DNA of 64,000 nucleotides from Winogradskyella sediminis (GTDB taxonomy: Bacteria > Bacteroidota > Bacteroidia > Flavobacteriales > Flavobacteriaceae): NCBI RefSeq assembly GCF_003387355.1, contig NZ_QUNH01000002.1, positions 351,606-415,605 on the forward strand, given 5' to 3'. Each line of letters opens with the position of its first letter. Within the stretch, counting starts at the first letter, position 1. Made by a program: the position numbers and the translations under genes. Of the stretch, positions 1-8,733 are shown one piece after another. The notes beneath the pieces were generated by a model. It searched no databases. It was not told the origin of the DNA and saw nothing but the letters and a program-made list of their open reading frames with translations.

Positions 1-592
1 TTTCCGCAATTAAAGGGTGTAAGATTTGAAACTCAATATTTTTAGTCTCACAAATTTCATGACCAATTCTATACAATTGATTGGTGAAATTATTAACAAA
101 TACTGCAGCTAAGTGTAGGGTTTGTCGTTGTTCTGTTGTAATTTTGTGAGGCTTGCAACCAACTGCTTTTGCTAAATCTTTTAAGAGTTGTAGATTTTCT
201 TTTTCATACACTTCAATACAAATCGGAACTTCGGTAAAATCAATTTCAGCAGTTTTAGAAAAGGTTTGCAACGGATAAAACACACCAATTTTATTCTTTT
301 TATCTAAATCATGCATGGCCACACTTCCTGAGGTATGCACAACAAACCGATCGGTAAATAGCAAGTCTGAAGATAATTGCGCAATGCTATCATCACTAAC
401 AGCTATAATATAGATGTCGGCTTCTTTTAATGCCTCTAGCTGGTCTGTAATATCCACATCATTGGCATACGACGAAATAGAAGCACGTGTGCGATTATAC
501 CATTGTGTAACCGAAATGTTTTCAGAATTTGAAAAGGCTTTATATATATGCGTGGCAACATTTCCTGCGCCGAGTAATACAACTGATATCAT
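1..592 (-). CDS. Rossmann-like / DUF2520 protein, C-terminus cut by window edge
   Basis: The minus-strand frame opens with ATG at 592-590 and stays open to the window edge, giving the first 197 residues. The protein begins MISVVLLGAGNVATHIY, a hydrophobic strand followed by GxGNxxxH, which is the dinucleotide-binding turn of a Rossmann fold. Further on come an HTSGS segment and a YPLQTFSK segment, which I know from the family of F420-dependent-oxidoreductase-like proteins carrying a C-terminal DUF2520 domain. The reaction catalysed by this family is not established. In Bacteroidota genomes the gene often sits beside maf-like and HAD phosphatase genes, but those would lie outside this window. 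The truncation is the window boundary and not a mutation. The family call is good, the function is unknown. Confidence 0.8.
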   Translation of the reverse strand, partial: MISVVLLGAGNVATHIYKAFSNSENISVTQWYNRTRASISSYANDVDITDQLEALKEADIYIIAVSDDSIAQLSSDLLFTDRFVVHTSGSVAMHDLDKKNKIGVFYPLQTFSKTAEIDFTEVPICIEVYEKENLQLLKDLAKAVGCKPHKITTEQRQTLHLAAVFVNNFTNQLYRIGHEICETKNIEFQILHPLIAE

Positions 593-758
593 GGTGTAAA
601 AATACTAAGATTTCTTATTTTAAAATCATAAGTATAAGATTAAAAAGATAACTTTGAGTATCAAAAATAATACGTTTGCATTTAAGTGAAATAGAGTATT
701 TTTAGTAAATTATTTCACTGTCAAATGGTTAAATTAAAATTACATCAATTAAAACAAG

Positions 759-1148
759 ATGAGCAAAACTGATATAAAAAACAGAGAAGATATATTTTTA
801 TTGGTGTCTAAATTTTATGAGAAAGTCAGAAAAGATGAAAAATTAGGGCCGTTTTTCAATGCCACAATAACAGATTGGAATGAACATTTAGAGCGCCTTA
901 CTACGTTTTGGGAATCGAGTTTATTTTTAAAAACAAAATATTACGGCAACCCACTAGAGGCACATACAAAGGTCGATGCCGCCTTTAACCACAGTATTAC
1001 TGAAGTGCATTTTGGCCTTTGGTTAAATTTATGGTTTGAAACAATTAACGAATTATTTGAAGGAGATTACGCCGAAAATGCAAAACGTAGAGCGCGTAAA
1101 ATGGGAACTTTTATGTACATGAATATTTTTGAAGCAAGAAATACTTAG
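759..1148 (+). CDS. group III truncated haemoglobin
   Basis: A small globin of 129 residues, the usual size for a truncated haemoglobin. His84 in the run TEVHFGLWLNLW fits the proximal haem ligand and the HFxxWL pattern typical of group III. Trp51 (TFWES) and His69 fall in the usual E-helix neighbourhood. Such proteins bind haem and react with O2, NO or peroxide in the cytoplasm; the physiological role of group III members is not settled. The gene stands alone, divergent from the Rossmann-like gene, with a TAnnTTTG box (TACGTTTG, 671-678) upstream but no well-placed -33 TTG. Its presence fits the oxygen-sensing theme found later in the window, although no FNR-like box was seen in front of it. 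Confidence 0.85.
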   Translation: MSKTDIKNREDIFLLVSKFYEKVRKDEKLGPFFNATITDWNEHLERLTTFWESSLFLKTKYYGNPLEAHTKVDAAFNHSITEVHFGLWLNLWFETINELFEGDYAENAKRRARKMGTFMYMNIFEARNT

Positions 1149-1205
1149 GCTTTAGATGCTAACTTCCTAAATTTGTGTTTTTAAACCCTAAAACCAAAAA
1201 CACAG

Positions 1206-1655
1206 ATGAAACTTATTAATGAATTTAAAGAATTTGCAGTAAAAGGAAACATGATGGATATGGCCATTGGTATCATTATTGGTGCAGCTTTTAATAAAGT
1301 CATAGACGTCTTAGCAAAACAAGTTATTCTACCTCCATTATCTTTACTTACAGATGGAGTAAAATTTGGGAACCGAAAATTCGTCTTGCGCGACGAAATA
1401 ACCGATGCTACCGGAGCAATAACAACAAGCGAAGTTGCTATAGCTTACGGAAAATTGTTAGAAGTATTTTTAGATTTTTTAATCATAGGATTTACCGTTT
1501 TTATAATCGTGAAATTTATGAATAGACTTAAAAATAAAGCTCAAGATGCTAAAGATAAAACGGTAGCGACACCTAAGGATATAGAATTGCTATCCGATTT
1601 AAAAGAGTTAATGGCTGAGCAAAATAAGATGCTCAAGTCAAATGTAAAAAGTTAG
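1206..1655 (+). CDS. mscL: large-conductance mechanosensitive channel MscL
   Basis: MscL is a homopentameric inner-membrane channel that opens under membrane tension during osmotic downshock. The protein has the canonical start MKLINEFKEFAVKGN followed by MMDMAIGIIIGAAFNKVI, the amphipathic N-terminal helix and the glycine/alanine-packed pore helix TM1 (about residues 14-46). A periplasmic loop follows, then TM2 (about 80-105), then a charged C-terminal helical bundle. At 149 residues it is slightly longer than the E. coli protein because of the C-terminal tail. A TAnnTTTG-like box (TAAATTTG, 1168-1175) lies 30 bases before the start, without an evident -33 TTG, so the gene probably has its own promoter. 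Confidence 0.95.
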   Translation: MKLINEFKEFAVKGNMMDMAIGIIIGAAFNKVIDVLAKQVILPPLSLLTDGVKFGNRKFVLRDEITDATGAITTSEVAIAYGKLLEVFLDFLIIGFTVFIIVKFMNRLKNKAQDAKDKTVATPKDIELLSDLKELMAEQNKMLKSNVKS

Positions 1656-1705
1656 TCGGATTTAAAGCTGCAATTTTAACATGTTTTAGCATATAAATGG
1701 AAACA

Positions 1706-1732
1706 TTGAGTAATTAAAAAAACATATCTTTG
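1706..1732 (+). promoter_or_regulatory. promoter of the cytochrome c maturation gene
   Basis: TATCTTTG at 1725-1732 matches the flavobacterial -7 box TAnnTTTG, and a TTG lies at 1706-1708, 16 bases before it. This matters for start choice: the TTG at 1730, which also opens the downstream frame, is inside the -7 box and so cannot be the translation start. Confidence 0.6.
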
Positions 1733-1756
1733 CACCGCTTAAAAAAGCCTATAGCT

Positions 1757-4700
1757 ATGCAAAAAAAAATCGCTAATTTCCTTTTTTCTACTAAACTTAC
1801 TGCCTTTTTATTTATAGCCTTCGCCGTTGCTATGGCAACGGGTACTATTTTAGATAGAAATATGGATACCTCGCCAACTCCATACACAAGAACGCTAATA
1901 TATAATGCATGGTGGTTTGAAGCCATAATGGTGTTTTTTGTAATCAATTTTATTGGTAATATTTTTAGGTATAAGCTTTTAAAAAAGGAGAAATGGGCAA
2001 CTTTAATTTTGCATTTGTCATTTATTCTTATCCTTTTAGGCGCATTTGTAACACGCTATATTGGTTACGAAGGGATGATGCCTATAAGAGAAGGCGCTAC
2101 TGAAAGCGAGTTCTTTTCTCAAAAAACATATCTTGGTGGTCGTATATTGGGTAACTATAAAGTTAACGGTCAATTACAGCAGCGACGTATAGAAGAAGAA
2201 GTAGATTTTTCTTCGCGATTAGATAATGAATTTGATAAAACGTTTCAATATGGTGATACAGAAGTTACAGTTAAACTTGAAGAATTTATTGAAGGTGCAG
2301 AAGAAGATATTATCCCTAACGAAACAGGAAATCGTTATTTAAAAATTGTTGAAGCTGGACAAAGTGGACCACATAATCACTTTTTAGAAGACGGACAAGT
2401 TGCAAACCTGCATAATGTTTTAGTGACATTAAATAAGTTTCAAGAAGGAGCTATTAATATCACAGAAACGGAAGACGGATTGTTTATACAGTCTCCATAC
2501 GAGGGTGAGTATATGACCATGGCAACACGTGCCACAGGGAAATTAGTAAAGGATAGTTTACAACCTCTTATTTTACGTTCTAGATATATTATTGGCAATA
2601 TGCAATTGGTTATGCCAAAACCTATTGTAAAAGGAGATTTTGGAGTAGTGAGAAAGCCAGAACTTTTAAGAAGTGATGCAGATCCCGATGGCCTTATTCT
2701 TAATGTATCTGCAAATGGAGAGACTAAAAAAGTGGGTATTATTGGAGGACCTGGCAACTATACGGCTATGAAAGAATTTCAGATTGGTGGTTTAGAAATG
2801 GCTCTGCAATACGGTCCAAAAATATTAAAGCTGCCTTTTGAAATTAAACTCAACGATTTTATTGCCGAAAAATATCCAGGTACAGAGAATGCCTATTCGT
2901 CTTATGAAAGTAAAATTACTGTTATTGATAAAGAAGATGGTGACTTTGATTATCGCGTGTACATGAATCATGTTTTAGATCATAGAGGATTTCGTTTCTT
3001 TCAAGCAAGTTTCCATCCGGATGAAAAAGGAACTGTGCTTTCTGTAAATCACGATCTTTGGGGTACATACATAACTTACGCAGGATATATACTATTATAT
3101 CTGTCAATGTTGGCTATTCTATTTGTTAAAAACACACGTTTTGATGATATCAGAAAAAGGTTAGCTAAGATAAAAGAGAAGAAGGCTAAAATGATGACCA
3201 TGATTTTACTTCTAATTAGTATCTCTGGTTTTGCTCAAGTACATTCAGAAGATGACGGCCATAATCATCAAAACAAAACGGATAAGGCTCAAATAGATTC
3301 TATTTTAAGCGTACATATTACGCCAAAGGAACATGCGAAGAAGTTTTCAAAAATGGTCATTCAGGATTATAGTGGTCGTATGATGCCTATGCATACTTAT
3401 GCTTCAGAAATGCTTCGTAAATTAAGTAAAAGTGATGTTTATGAAGATTTTGATGCTGATCAGGTATTTTTATCGATTCAAGAAAGTCCAATGCTATGGT
3501 ATAATGTTCCCATTATCTATTTAAAACCAAGAAAAGCCGATTCTATAAGGTCTATAATAGGTTTAGATTATGACGAGAAATACTCACGACTTGTAGACTT
3601 CTTTACACCAGAAGGACGATATAAACTAGCACCATACTTAGAAGAAGCTTATAAAACAACCAACCCAAATGGATTTCAAAAAGAGGTAAAGGAAGCCGAT
3701 TCAAGAGTTAATTTGTTGTACAATGCTATTGAAGGTCGTTCTATCAAAATATTCCCTGTGCCAAATGATGAGAATAACAAATGGATTTCGTCATTAGAAT
3801 TTAGAGAGGAAGGCTATCGAGAGAAAATAGAAGATACGTTATACGGTAATTTTATTAATAATGGTTTCAGTGCTTATTTAGTCACGTTGAATAATGCTAA
3901 GCAAACAGGTGATTTTTCTAAAGCAGAAAATTTACTTAAAGGCATTAAAAAAACGCAGCAACAATTTGGTAGTGAAGTTATGCTAAGCGATGATAAAATT
4001 AATGCCGAAATCTTATATAACGATTACGATATTTTTAAGCGTTTATTTAGCTGGTACATGTATGCAGGTGCGTTATTGTTTGTATTTATTATCATTCAGA
4101 TTTTTAAATATAGAAGCAAATGGATTCAAACAGCTATAAATGTTTTATTAGGTGTTATAGCTTTATTATTTGTTTTACACACTTTAGGATTAATATGGAG
4201 ATGGTACTTGTCTGGGCATGCACCTTGGAGTGATGCTTATGAATCTATGATTTATGTCGCTTGGTCCACCATGCTTTTCGGTTTTATTGTCGGAGTTACT
4301 AAACGAAAAGATCAACCGAAAACATCTGAGGCTTCTGACAAATCAGCATCTGTAGTGGCTAAATTTAGTACCTCTAGTTTAACGGTAGCCGCAGGTGCTT
4401 TTGTAACTTCAATGATATTAATGATTGCACATTGGAATTGGATGGATCCTGCAATTGCAAATTTACAACCCGTATTACAAGGTTATTGGTTAATGATTCA
4501 TGTTTCTGTAATTGTAGCAAGTTACGGTCCTTTTACTTTAGGAATGATATTAGGAATCGTAGTCTTATTCTTAATGATCTTTACTACAAAAGAAAATAAA
4601 GAGCGCATGCTTATTAATATTAAAGAGCTTACTATTATTAACGAAATGGCTTTAACTGTAGGTTTGGTGATGTTAACCATCGGAAACTTCCTTGGTGGAA

Positions 4701-5026
4701 TGTGGGCAAACGAAAGTTGGGGACGTTATTGGGGCTGGGATCCAAAAGAAACCTGGGCTTTAATTAGTATTATGATTTATGCGTTTGTTATTCACATGCG
4801 TTTAGTGCCAGGTCTAAGAGGGCGTTGGATATATAATTTTATGTCTATTCTAGCTTTTGCTAGTATTCTAATGACATATTTTGGTGTTAACTTCTATCTT
4901 TCCGGATTGCATTCATATGCTAGTGGTGATCAAATTTTAAGCTTTCAGTTTATAGCGATTACGCTTGGTATCATTGCTATAATAGGATTCTTTTCTTATA
5001 GAAAATACAAGAAGTATTATAAATAA
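1757..5026 (+). CDS. fused ResB-CcsA cytochrome c biogenesis protein (system II)
   Basis: A very large (1089-residue) membrane protein that transports haem and attaches it to apocytochrome c at the outer face of the inner membrane. The N-terminal part has ResB-like membrane helices (from about residue 10), a long periplasmic domain and another helix near nucleotide 3080. The C-terminal part is CcsA-like, with many helices and the tryptophan-rich haem-handling signature WGRYWGWDPKETWALI. Fusion of the two halves into one chain is normal in Bacteroidota. The start is placed at the ATG at 1757, because the upstream in-frame TTG at 1730 lies inside the promoter -7 box. It is monocistronic and ends at a strong terminator. 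Confidence 0.92.
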   Translation: MQKKIANFLFSTKLTAFLFIAFAVAMATGTILDRNMDTSPTPYTRTLIYNAWWFEAIMVFFVINFIGNIFRYKLLKKEKWATLILHLSFILILLGAFVTRYIGYEGMMPIREGATESEFFSQKTYLGGRILGNYKVNGQLQQRRIEEEVDFSSRLDNEFDKTFQYGDTEVTVKLEEFIEGAEEDIIPNETGNRYLKIVEAGQSGPHNHFLEDGQVANLHNVLVTLNKFQEGAINITETEDGLFIQSPYEGEYMTMATRATGKLVKDSLQPLILRSRYIIGNMQLVMPKPIVKGDFGVVRKPELLRSDADPDGLILNVSANGETKKVGIIGGPGNYTAMKEFQIGGLEMALQYGPKILKLPFEIKLNDFIAEKYPGTENAYSSYESKITVIDKEDGDFDYRVYMNHVLDHRGFRFFQASFHPDEKGTVLSVNHDLWGTYITYAGYILLYLSMLAILFVKNTRFDDIRKRLAKIKEKKAKMMTMILLLISISGFAQVHSEDDGHNHQNKTDKAQIDSILSVHITPKEHAKKFSKMVIQDYSGRMMPMHTYASEMLRKLSKSDVYEDFDADQVFLSIQESPMLWYNVPIIYLKPRKADSIRSIIGLDYDEKYSRLVDFFTPEGRYKLAPYLEEAYKTTNPNGFQKEVKEADSRVNLLYNAIEGRSIKIFPVPNDENNKWISSLEFREEGYREKIEDTLYGNFINNGFSAYLVTLNNAKQTGDFSKAENLLKGIKKTQQQFGSEVMLSDDKINAEILYNDYDIFKRLFSWYMYAGALLFVFIIIQIFKYRSKWIQTAINVLLGVIALLFVLHTLGLIWRWYLSGHAPWSDAYESMIYVAWSTMLFGFIVGVTKRKDQPKTSEASDKSASVVAKFSTSSLTVAAGAFVTSMILMIAHWNWMDPAIANLQPVLQGYWLMIHVSVIVASYGPFTLGMILGIVVLFLMIFTTKENKERMLINIKELTIINEMALTVGLVMLTIGNFLGGMWANESWGRYWGWDPKETWALISIMIYAFVIHMRLVPGLRGRWIYNFMSILAFASILMTYFGVNFYLSGLHSYASGDQILSFQFIAITLGIIAIIGFFSYRKYKKYYK

Positions 5027-5046
5027 CTGCAATACGATTGCAATGG

Positions 5047-5087
5047 AAATGGGTTGATAATCGTATGAGATGGTCAACCCATTTTTG
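5047..5087 (+). terminator. rho-independent terminator
   Basis: AAATGGGTTGA (5047-5057) pairs perfectly with TCAACCCATTT (5074-5084) and is followed by a T-rich run. It closes the cytochrome c maturation transcript. Confidence 0.8.
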
Positions 5088-5150
5088 TTTAGACATATCT
5101 GTAGGTTTTGTATTCTTTTTCATTAAATTTATACATCATAATTATTTGCT

Positions 5151-6305
5151 ATGTCTCAAAAGAAATTTGGATTAAATACCATATGTACGCATATTGGAGA
5201 AGTAAAGGACGAACAATTTAAAGGTGCTGTATCGCCAATGTATTTAAGCTCGTCTTACGAGTTTTTAGATGTTGATGTAAAACGTTATCCACGTTATTTT
5301 AATACACCAAACCAAGAACATTTAGCTAAGAAAATAGCAGCTTTAGAGCATACAGAAATGGCTATGATTTTTGGTTCGGGTATGGCTGCGATTAGTACTA
5401 TGTTTTTAGCATTTTTAAAACAAGGTGATCATTTAGTGGTACAGAATACCTTATATGGTGGCACTTTAAATTTCATTAAAGAAGAATTTCCTAAATATGG
5501 TATCGACTATACGTTTACCGATGGTTATAAAGTAGAGGATTTTGAAGCTGCAATTCAGTCAAATACGACATTGATTCATATTGAAACTCCTTCAAATCCC
5601 TTATTAACAATTACAGATATTGAGGGGATTGCCAAACTAGGAAAATCGAAAGGTATATTTACGTCTATTGATAATACTTTTGCTTCTCCTGTAAACCAAA
5701 ATCCTATGGATTTGGGTATAGATATGGTAATGCATTCTGCTACAAAATATTTTGGAGGTCATAGTGATATCTTAGCAGGTGCTGTAGCAAGCTCAGAAGT
5801 ACATATGAAGCGTATTTGGAATGTTGGTAAAAATCTTGGAGGTAGCCTAAGCGATATGACGGTTTGGATGTTAGAACGCAGCATGAAAACTCTAGGTCTG
5901 CGCGTAAAAGCGCAAACCAAAAATGCTATGAAGTTAGCCAAGTGGTTAGAGCAGCATCCTAAAATTTCAAGAGTATACTATCCTGGTTTAAAATCGCATC
6001 CAGAACATGAACTTGCTAAATCTCAAATGCATGGATTTGGTGCAATGTTATCTTTTGAGCTTCAGAATGACATTGATGCGCTTGATTTTCAGAAAAAATT
6101 AAAACTGATTAAATCCTCTATGAGTTTAGCCGGAGTAGAAAGTACCATGTTATCTCCTCATTTAACTTCTCATGCTTTATTGAGTCAAAAAGAACGTGAT
6201 AGTGTTGGGATTAGCAACCAATTAATTCGTTTTTCTGTTGGAATAGAAGATGTCAAAGATTTAAAACGTGATATTAATTTTGCCATAGACAAGGTGAGTT
6301 ATTAA
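5151..6305 (+). CDS. PLP-dependent transsulfuration enzyme (Cys/Met metabolism family)
   Basis: A fold-type I PLP enzyme of the Cys/Met metabolism family, 384 residues, the usual length. The run HSATKYFGGHSD contains the PLP-binding lysine, Lys199. IETPSNP (residues 144-150) and SIDNTFASP (172-180) are the family's cofactor-contacting motifs, and FGSGMAA near residue 74 binds the phosphate. The family includes cystathionine gamma-synthase, cystathionine beta- and gamma-lyase, methionine gamma-lyase and O-acetylhomoserine sulfhydrylase, and sequence inspection does not tell these apart. A lyase role is plausible, since flavobacterial proteins with this sequence style are usually annotated so. 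It is transcribed alone and converges on the DUF2490 gene with a 4-base gap. Confidence 0.85.
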   Translation: MSQKKFGLNTICTHIGEVKDEQFKGAVSPMYLSSSYEFLDVDVKRYPRYFNTPNQEHLAKKIAALEHTEMAMIFGSGMAAISTMFLAFLKQGDHLVVQNTLYGGTLNFIKEEFPKYGIDYTFTDGYKVEDFEAAIQSNTTLIHIETPSNPLLTITDIEGIAKLGKSKGIFTSIDNTFASPVNQNPMDLGIDMVMHSATKYFGGHSDILAGAVASSEVHMKRIWNVGKNLGGSLSDMTVWMLERSMKTLGLRVKAQTKNAMKLAKWLEQHPKISRVYYPGLKSHPEHELAKSQMHGFGAMLSFELQNDIDALDFQKKLKLIKSSMSLAGVESTMLSPHLTSHALLSQKERDSVGISNQLIRFSVGIEDVKDLKRDINFAIDKVSY

Positions 6306-6309
6306 AACG

Positions 6310-7002
6310 CTATTCTAGTCGGTGTTTTTTTTTGTTAAAATCACATTTTAGATTGAGTTGAAGCGATAATCGATTGAAACTTTTTGTCTTAAACGCATGT
6401 CTGGCATAACCAATCTCTGTTGTCATATTTTTGTTTATGGTAATTCCTAGACCAGCAAAAGCTCTATTTTGTTGAAAGTCAAATGAATTTAAATTGAAAT
6501 GAATTTCATCATAAGTTGACAAGTAAAATAAACGATTAAGTGGAGTTTTAATCTTAAAACGATAGCGAATGCGATGTTTTAATAAGTTTTCTTGAGGGTA
6601 AGTTAAAAAACGTTGTTCCAAACGAAATCGGTGAGAAAAACTCACTTTATTTGATTTGTGATTGAATACCACTTGTTCTATTATTCTATGATCTATTGTA
6701 GCTGGTATATCGTTGATTTTGTTAAAAGATTCTATCTCACCGTAAGCATAACTTACACCAACAGATAATTTTGGATTGATTTGATAATTTAGACCAACAA
6801 TTCCTAAAAGTAAATGGGAATTTTTAGCAGGTAATTGATAATTCCAACTGGTAAAGGAACCACTGATACTAAACTTATTACTAATTCTATTAGAACTCGT
6901 AATTTCGTACCAAGAACCAAATTCGTTTTCACCGTTGTTCTGTGATGTTAATGTCTTGATGCTTATAATAAATAACACAAAATAAAATATTGTAATTCTC
7001 AT
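6310..7002 (-). CDS. DUF2490 outer-membrane beta-barrel protein
   Basis: A 230-residue protein with a signal peptide ending near residue 20 (ILFIISIKTLTSQ style), then NEFGSWYEI, the opening typical of DUF2490. The rest consists of alternating hydrophobic strands, including RFRLEQRFL and RYRFKIKTPL, as expected for a small outer-membrane beta-barrel. No substrate is known for this family. It converges with the transsulfuration gene; AAAACGC and GTGTTTT followed by a T-run at 6304-6335 could form a weak terminator for the plus-strand gene that overlaps this gene's stop codon. Confidence 0.75.
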   Translation of the reverse strand: MRITIFYFVLFIISIKTLTSQNNGENEFGSWYEITSSNRISNKFSISGSFTSWNYQLPAKNSHLLLGIVGLNYQINPKLSVGVSYAYGEIESFNKINDIPATIDHRIIEQVVFNHKSNKVSFSHRFRLEQRFLTYPQENLLKHRIRYRFKIKTPLNRLFYLSTYDEIHFNLNSFDFQQNRAFAGLGITINKNMTTEIGYARHAFKTKSFNRLSLQLNLKCDFNKKKHRLE

Positions 7003-7021
7003 AATATAATAATTGTAGAAT

Positions 7022-7048
7022 AAAAAAAGAGCCTATTTCTAGGCTCTT
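7022..7048 (-). terminator. terminator of the PEP carboxykinase gene
   Basis: On the minus strand AAGAGCCTA, a four-base loop GAAA and TAGGCTCTT form a 9-bp perfect stem followed by seven T, just past the pckA stop codon. Confidence 0.85.
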
Positions 7049-7065
7049 AATTGGCATGGAAATAT

Positions 7066-8703
7066 TTAGATGTGGTCGTGTAAATGATGATGTTCATCAA
7101 TTAATGGACCTCCTTCAATAATTTGTTCTGAAGCCTCACTAGCAAATTTTTCAAAATTCAAGTGGAAAGAGTGCGCCAACTGAATAGATTTACTAATGTA
7201 TTGTCCTTTGTTTTCCCAAGTATTCATAGGATCTAAGATATTATCAGGAACATTAGGGCAGGTTTTGGGCATAAACAACCCAAATATTGGATGTTGTTCA
7301 AATTCTACGTTATCTAATTCACCTTTAAGAATTGAGGTAATCATAGCTCTTGTGTATTTTAGTTTTATACGAGAGCCAACTCCGTAAGGTCCTGCGCTCC
7401 AGCCTGTATTAATTAGCCAAACGTTGACATTTGCATCTTGCATTTTTTTACTCAACATTTCTGCGTAAACCGTTGGGTGTAATGGCATAAATGGTTCTCC
7501 GAAGCAAGCTGAGAATGATGGTACTGGTTCTGTAATACCAGCTTCAGTGCCTGCCACTTTAGCAGTATAACCAGAGATAAAGTGGTATGCAGCTTGTCCT
7601 GGTGTTAATTTTGAAACCGGAGGTAACACACCAAAGGCATCCGCGGTAAGGAAGAAAATGTTTTTTGGGTTCTCTGCGTATGAAGGTTTTTGAATATTAT
7701 CTATATGATAAATAGGATAGCTTACACGCGTATTCTGTGTAATGCTACTGTCCATATAATCGACTTCACCATTATCTTTAAATATCACATTTTCAAGAAT
7801 AGCACCTGGTCTAATGGCTCTAAAGATGTCTGGTTCTTTTTCTTCAGTTAAATCAATAACTTTTGCATAGCATCCTCCTTCAAAGTTGAAGATGTTATTT
7901 TCTGCCGTCCATCCGTGTTCATCATCGCCAATTAATTTTCGGTTAGGATCCGCAGATAATGTTGTTTTACCTGTACCAGATAACCCAAAGAAAATAGCAG
8001 TGTCTCCATCTTCACCCACGTTAGCAGAACAGTGCATTGGTAATACATTTTTTTCTACAGGAAGAATAAAATTTAATGAAGAGAAAATTCCTTTTTTAAT
8101 TTCACCTGTATAAGCAGAACCACCAATTAGAGCAATTTTTTTAGTGAAATTAAGTATGGAGAAGTTTCCCTGACGTAAGCCAAAAGCGTTAGGGTCTGGA
8201 GCTTCGTAACCTGGTGCACAAAGTACCAACCATTCTTCTTCAAAATTCTCTAATTCTGACTCCTCTGATCTTAAGAACATGTTATAGGTAAACATATTAG
8301 ACCACGGATATTCTGTAACGGTTCTTACATTGGTTTTGTATTCTGGATCAGCACATACATAAGCATCTCTAACATAGATTTCTTTTCCGCTTAAATAGTT
8401 TGTGATTTCTTCTTGCAATTTGTCAAAATTGTTGGGAGCTATGGCCTTGTTTGTTTTTCCCCACCATACTTTATCAACGGTATAATCATCCTTTACAATA
8501 AATCGATCTTGAGGGGAACGTCCAGTAAACTTACCTGTATTTATAGCGAGTGTGCCGTTAGACGTTTCTTTTCCCATGCCTTTTTCGATAGTAATGGCTT
8601 GTAATTCTTCTGGAGACAGATTCCAATGGGCTTTGGTATCTTTTAGTCCATACTTGGTGAGATCTCTGGTTTTCATAATTGAATTGTTTACTAATGTTTC
8701 CAT
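7066..8703 (-). CDS. pckA: phosphoenolpyruvate carboxykinase (ATP)
   Basis: This enzyme converts oxaloacetate and ATP to phosphoenolpyruvate and CO2, the entry step of gluconeogenesis. The chain shows NTGKFTGRSPQDRFIV, the substrate-binding Arg region (about residues 55-70), the kinase loop GLSGTGKTTL with Lys246 and Thr247, and the LIGDDEHGW metal site around Asp260-Asp261. At 545 residues it has normal length. A second ATG is available nine codons in (position 8676), and the protein conserved from MKTRDLTKYGL onward suits that start equally well. It ends with His-rich residues (HHHLHDHI), a mild oddity of no obvious function. It is monocistronic, with a strong terminator. Confidence 0.96.
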   Translation of the reverse strand: METLVNNSIMKTRDLTKYGLKDTKAHWNLSPEELQAITIEKGMGKETSNGTLAINTGKFTGRSPQDRFIVKDDYTVDKVWWGKTNKAIAPNNFDKLQEEITNYLSGKEIYVRDAYVCADPEYKTNVRTVTEYPWSNMFTYNMFLRSEESELENFEEEWLVLCAPGYEAPDPNAFGLRQGNFSILNFTKKIALIGGSAYTGEIKKGIFSSLNFILPVEKNVLPMHCSANVGEDGDTAIFFGLSGTGKTTLSADPNRKLIGDDEHGWTAENNIFNFEGGCYAKVIDLTEEKEPDIFRAIRPGAILENVIFKDNGEVDYMDSSITQNTRVSYPIYHIDNIQKPSYAENPKNIFFLTADAFGVLPPVSKLTPGQAAYHFISGYTAKVAGTEAGITEPVPSFSACFGEPFMPLHPTVYAEMLSKKMQDANVNVWLINTGWSAGPYGVGSRIKLKYTRAMITSILKGELDNVEFEQHPIFGLFMPKTCPNVPDNILDPMNTWENKGQYISKSIQLAHSFHLNFEKFASEASEQIIEGGPLIDEHHHLHDHI

Positions 8704-8733
8704 GATATAAGATTTTTTAATTTCGCATTCGTT

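Noticed and set aside
651..664. TTTGAGTATCAAA before the truncated haemoglobin as an FNR box
   Set aside because: The half-sites are too close (TGA-N1-TCA-like) for the N6 spacing of the four accepted boxes.
1730..1756. TTG at 1730 as start of the cytochrome c maturation protein
   Set aside because: The TTG is the last part of the -7 box TATCTTTG, so it would lie upstream of the transcription start. The ATG at 1757 is preferred.
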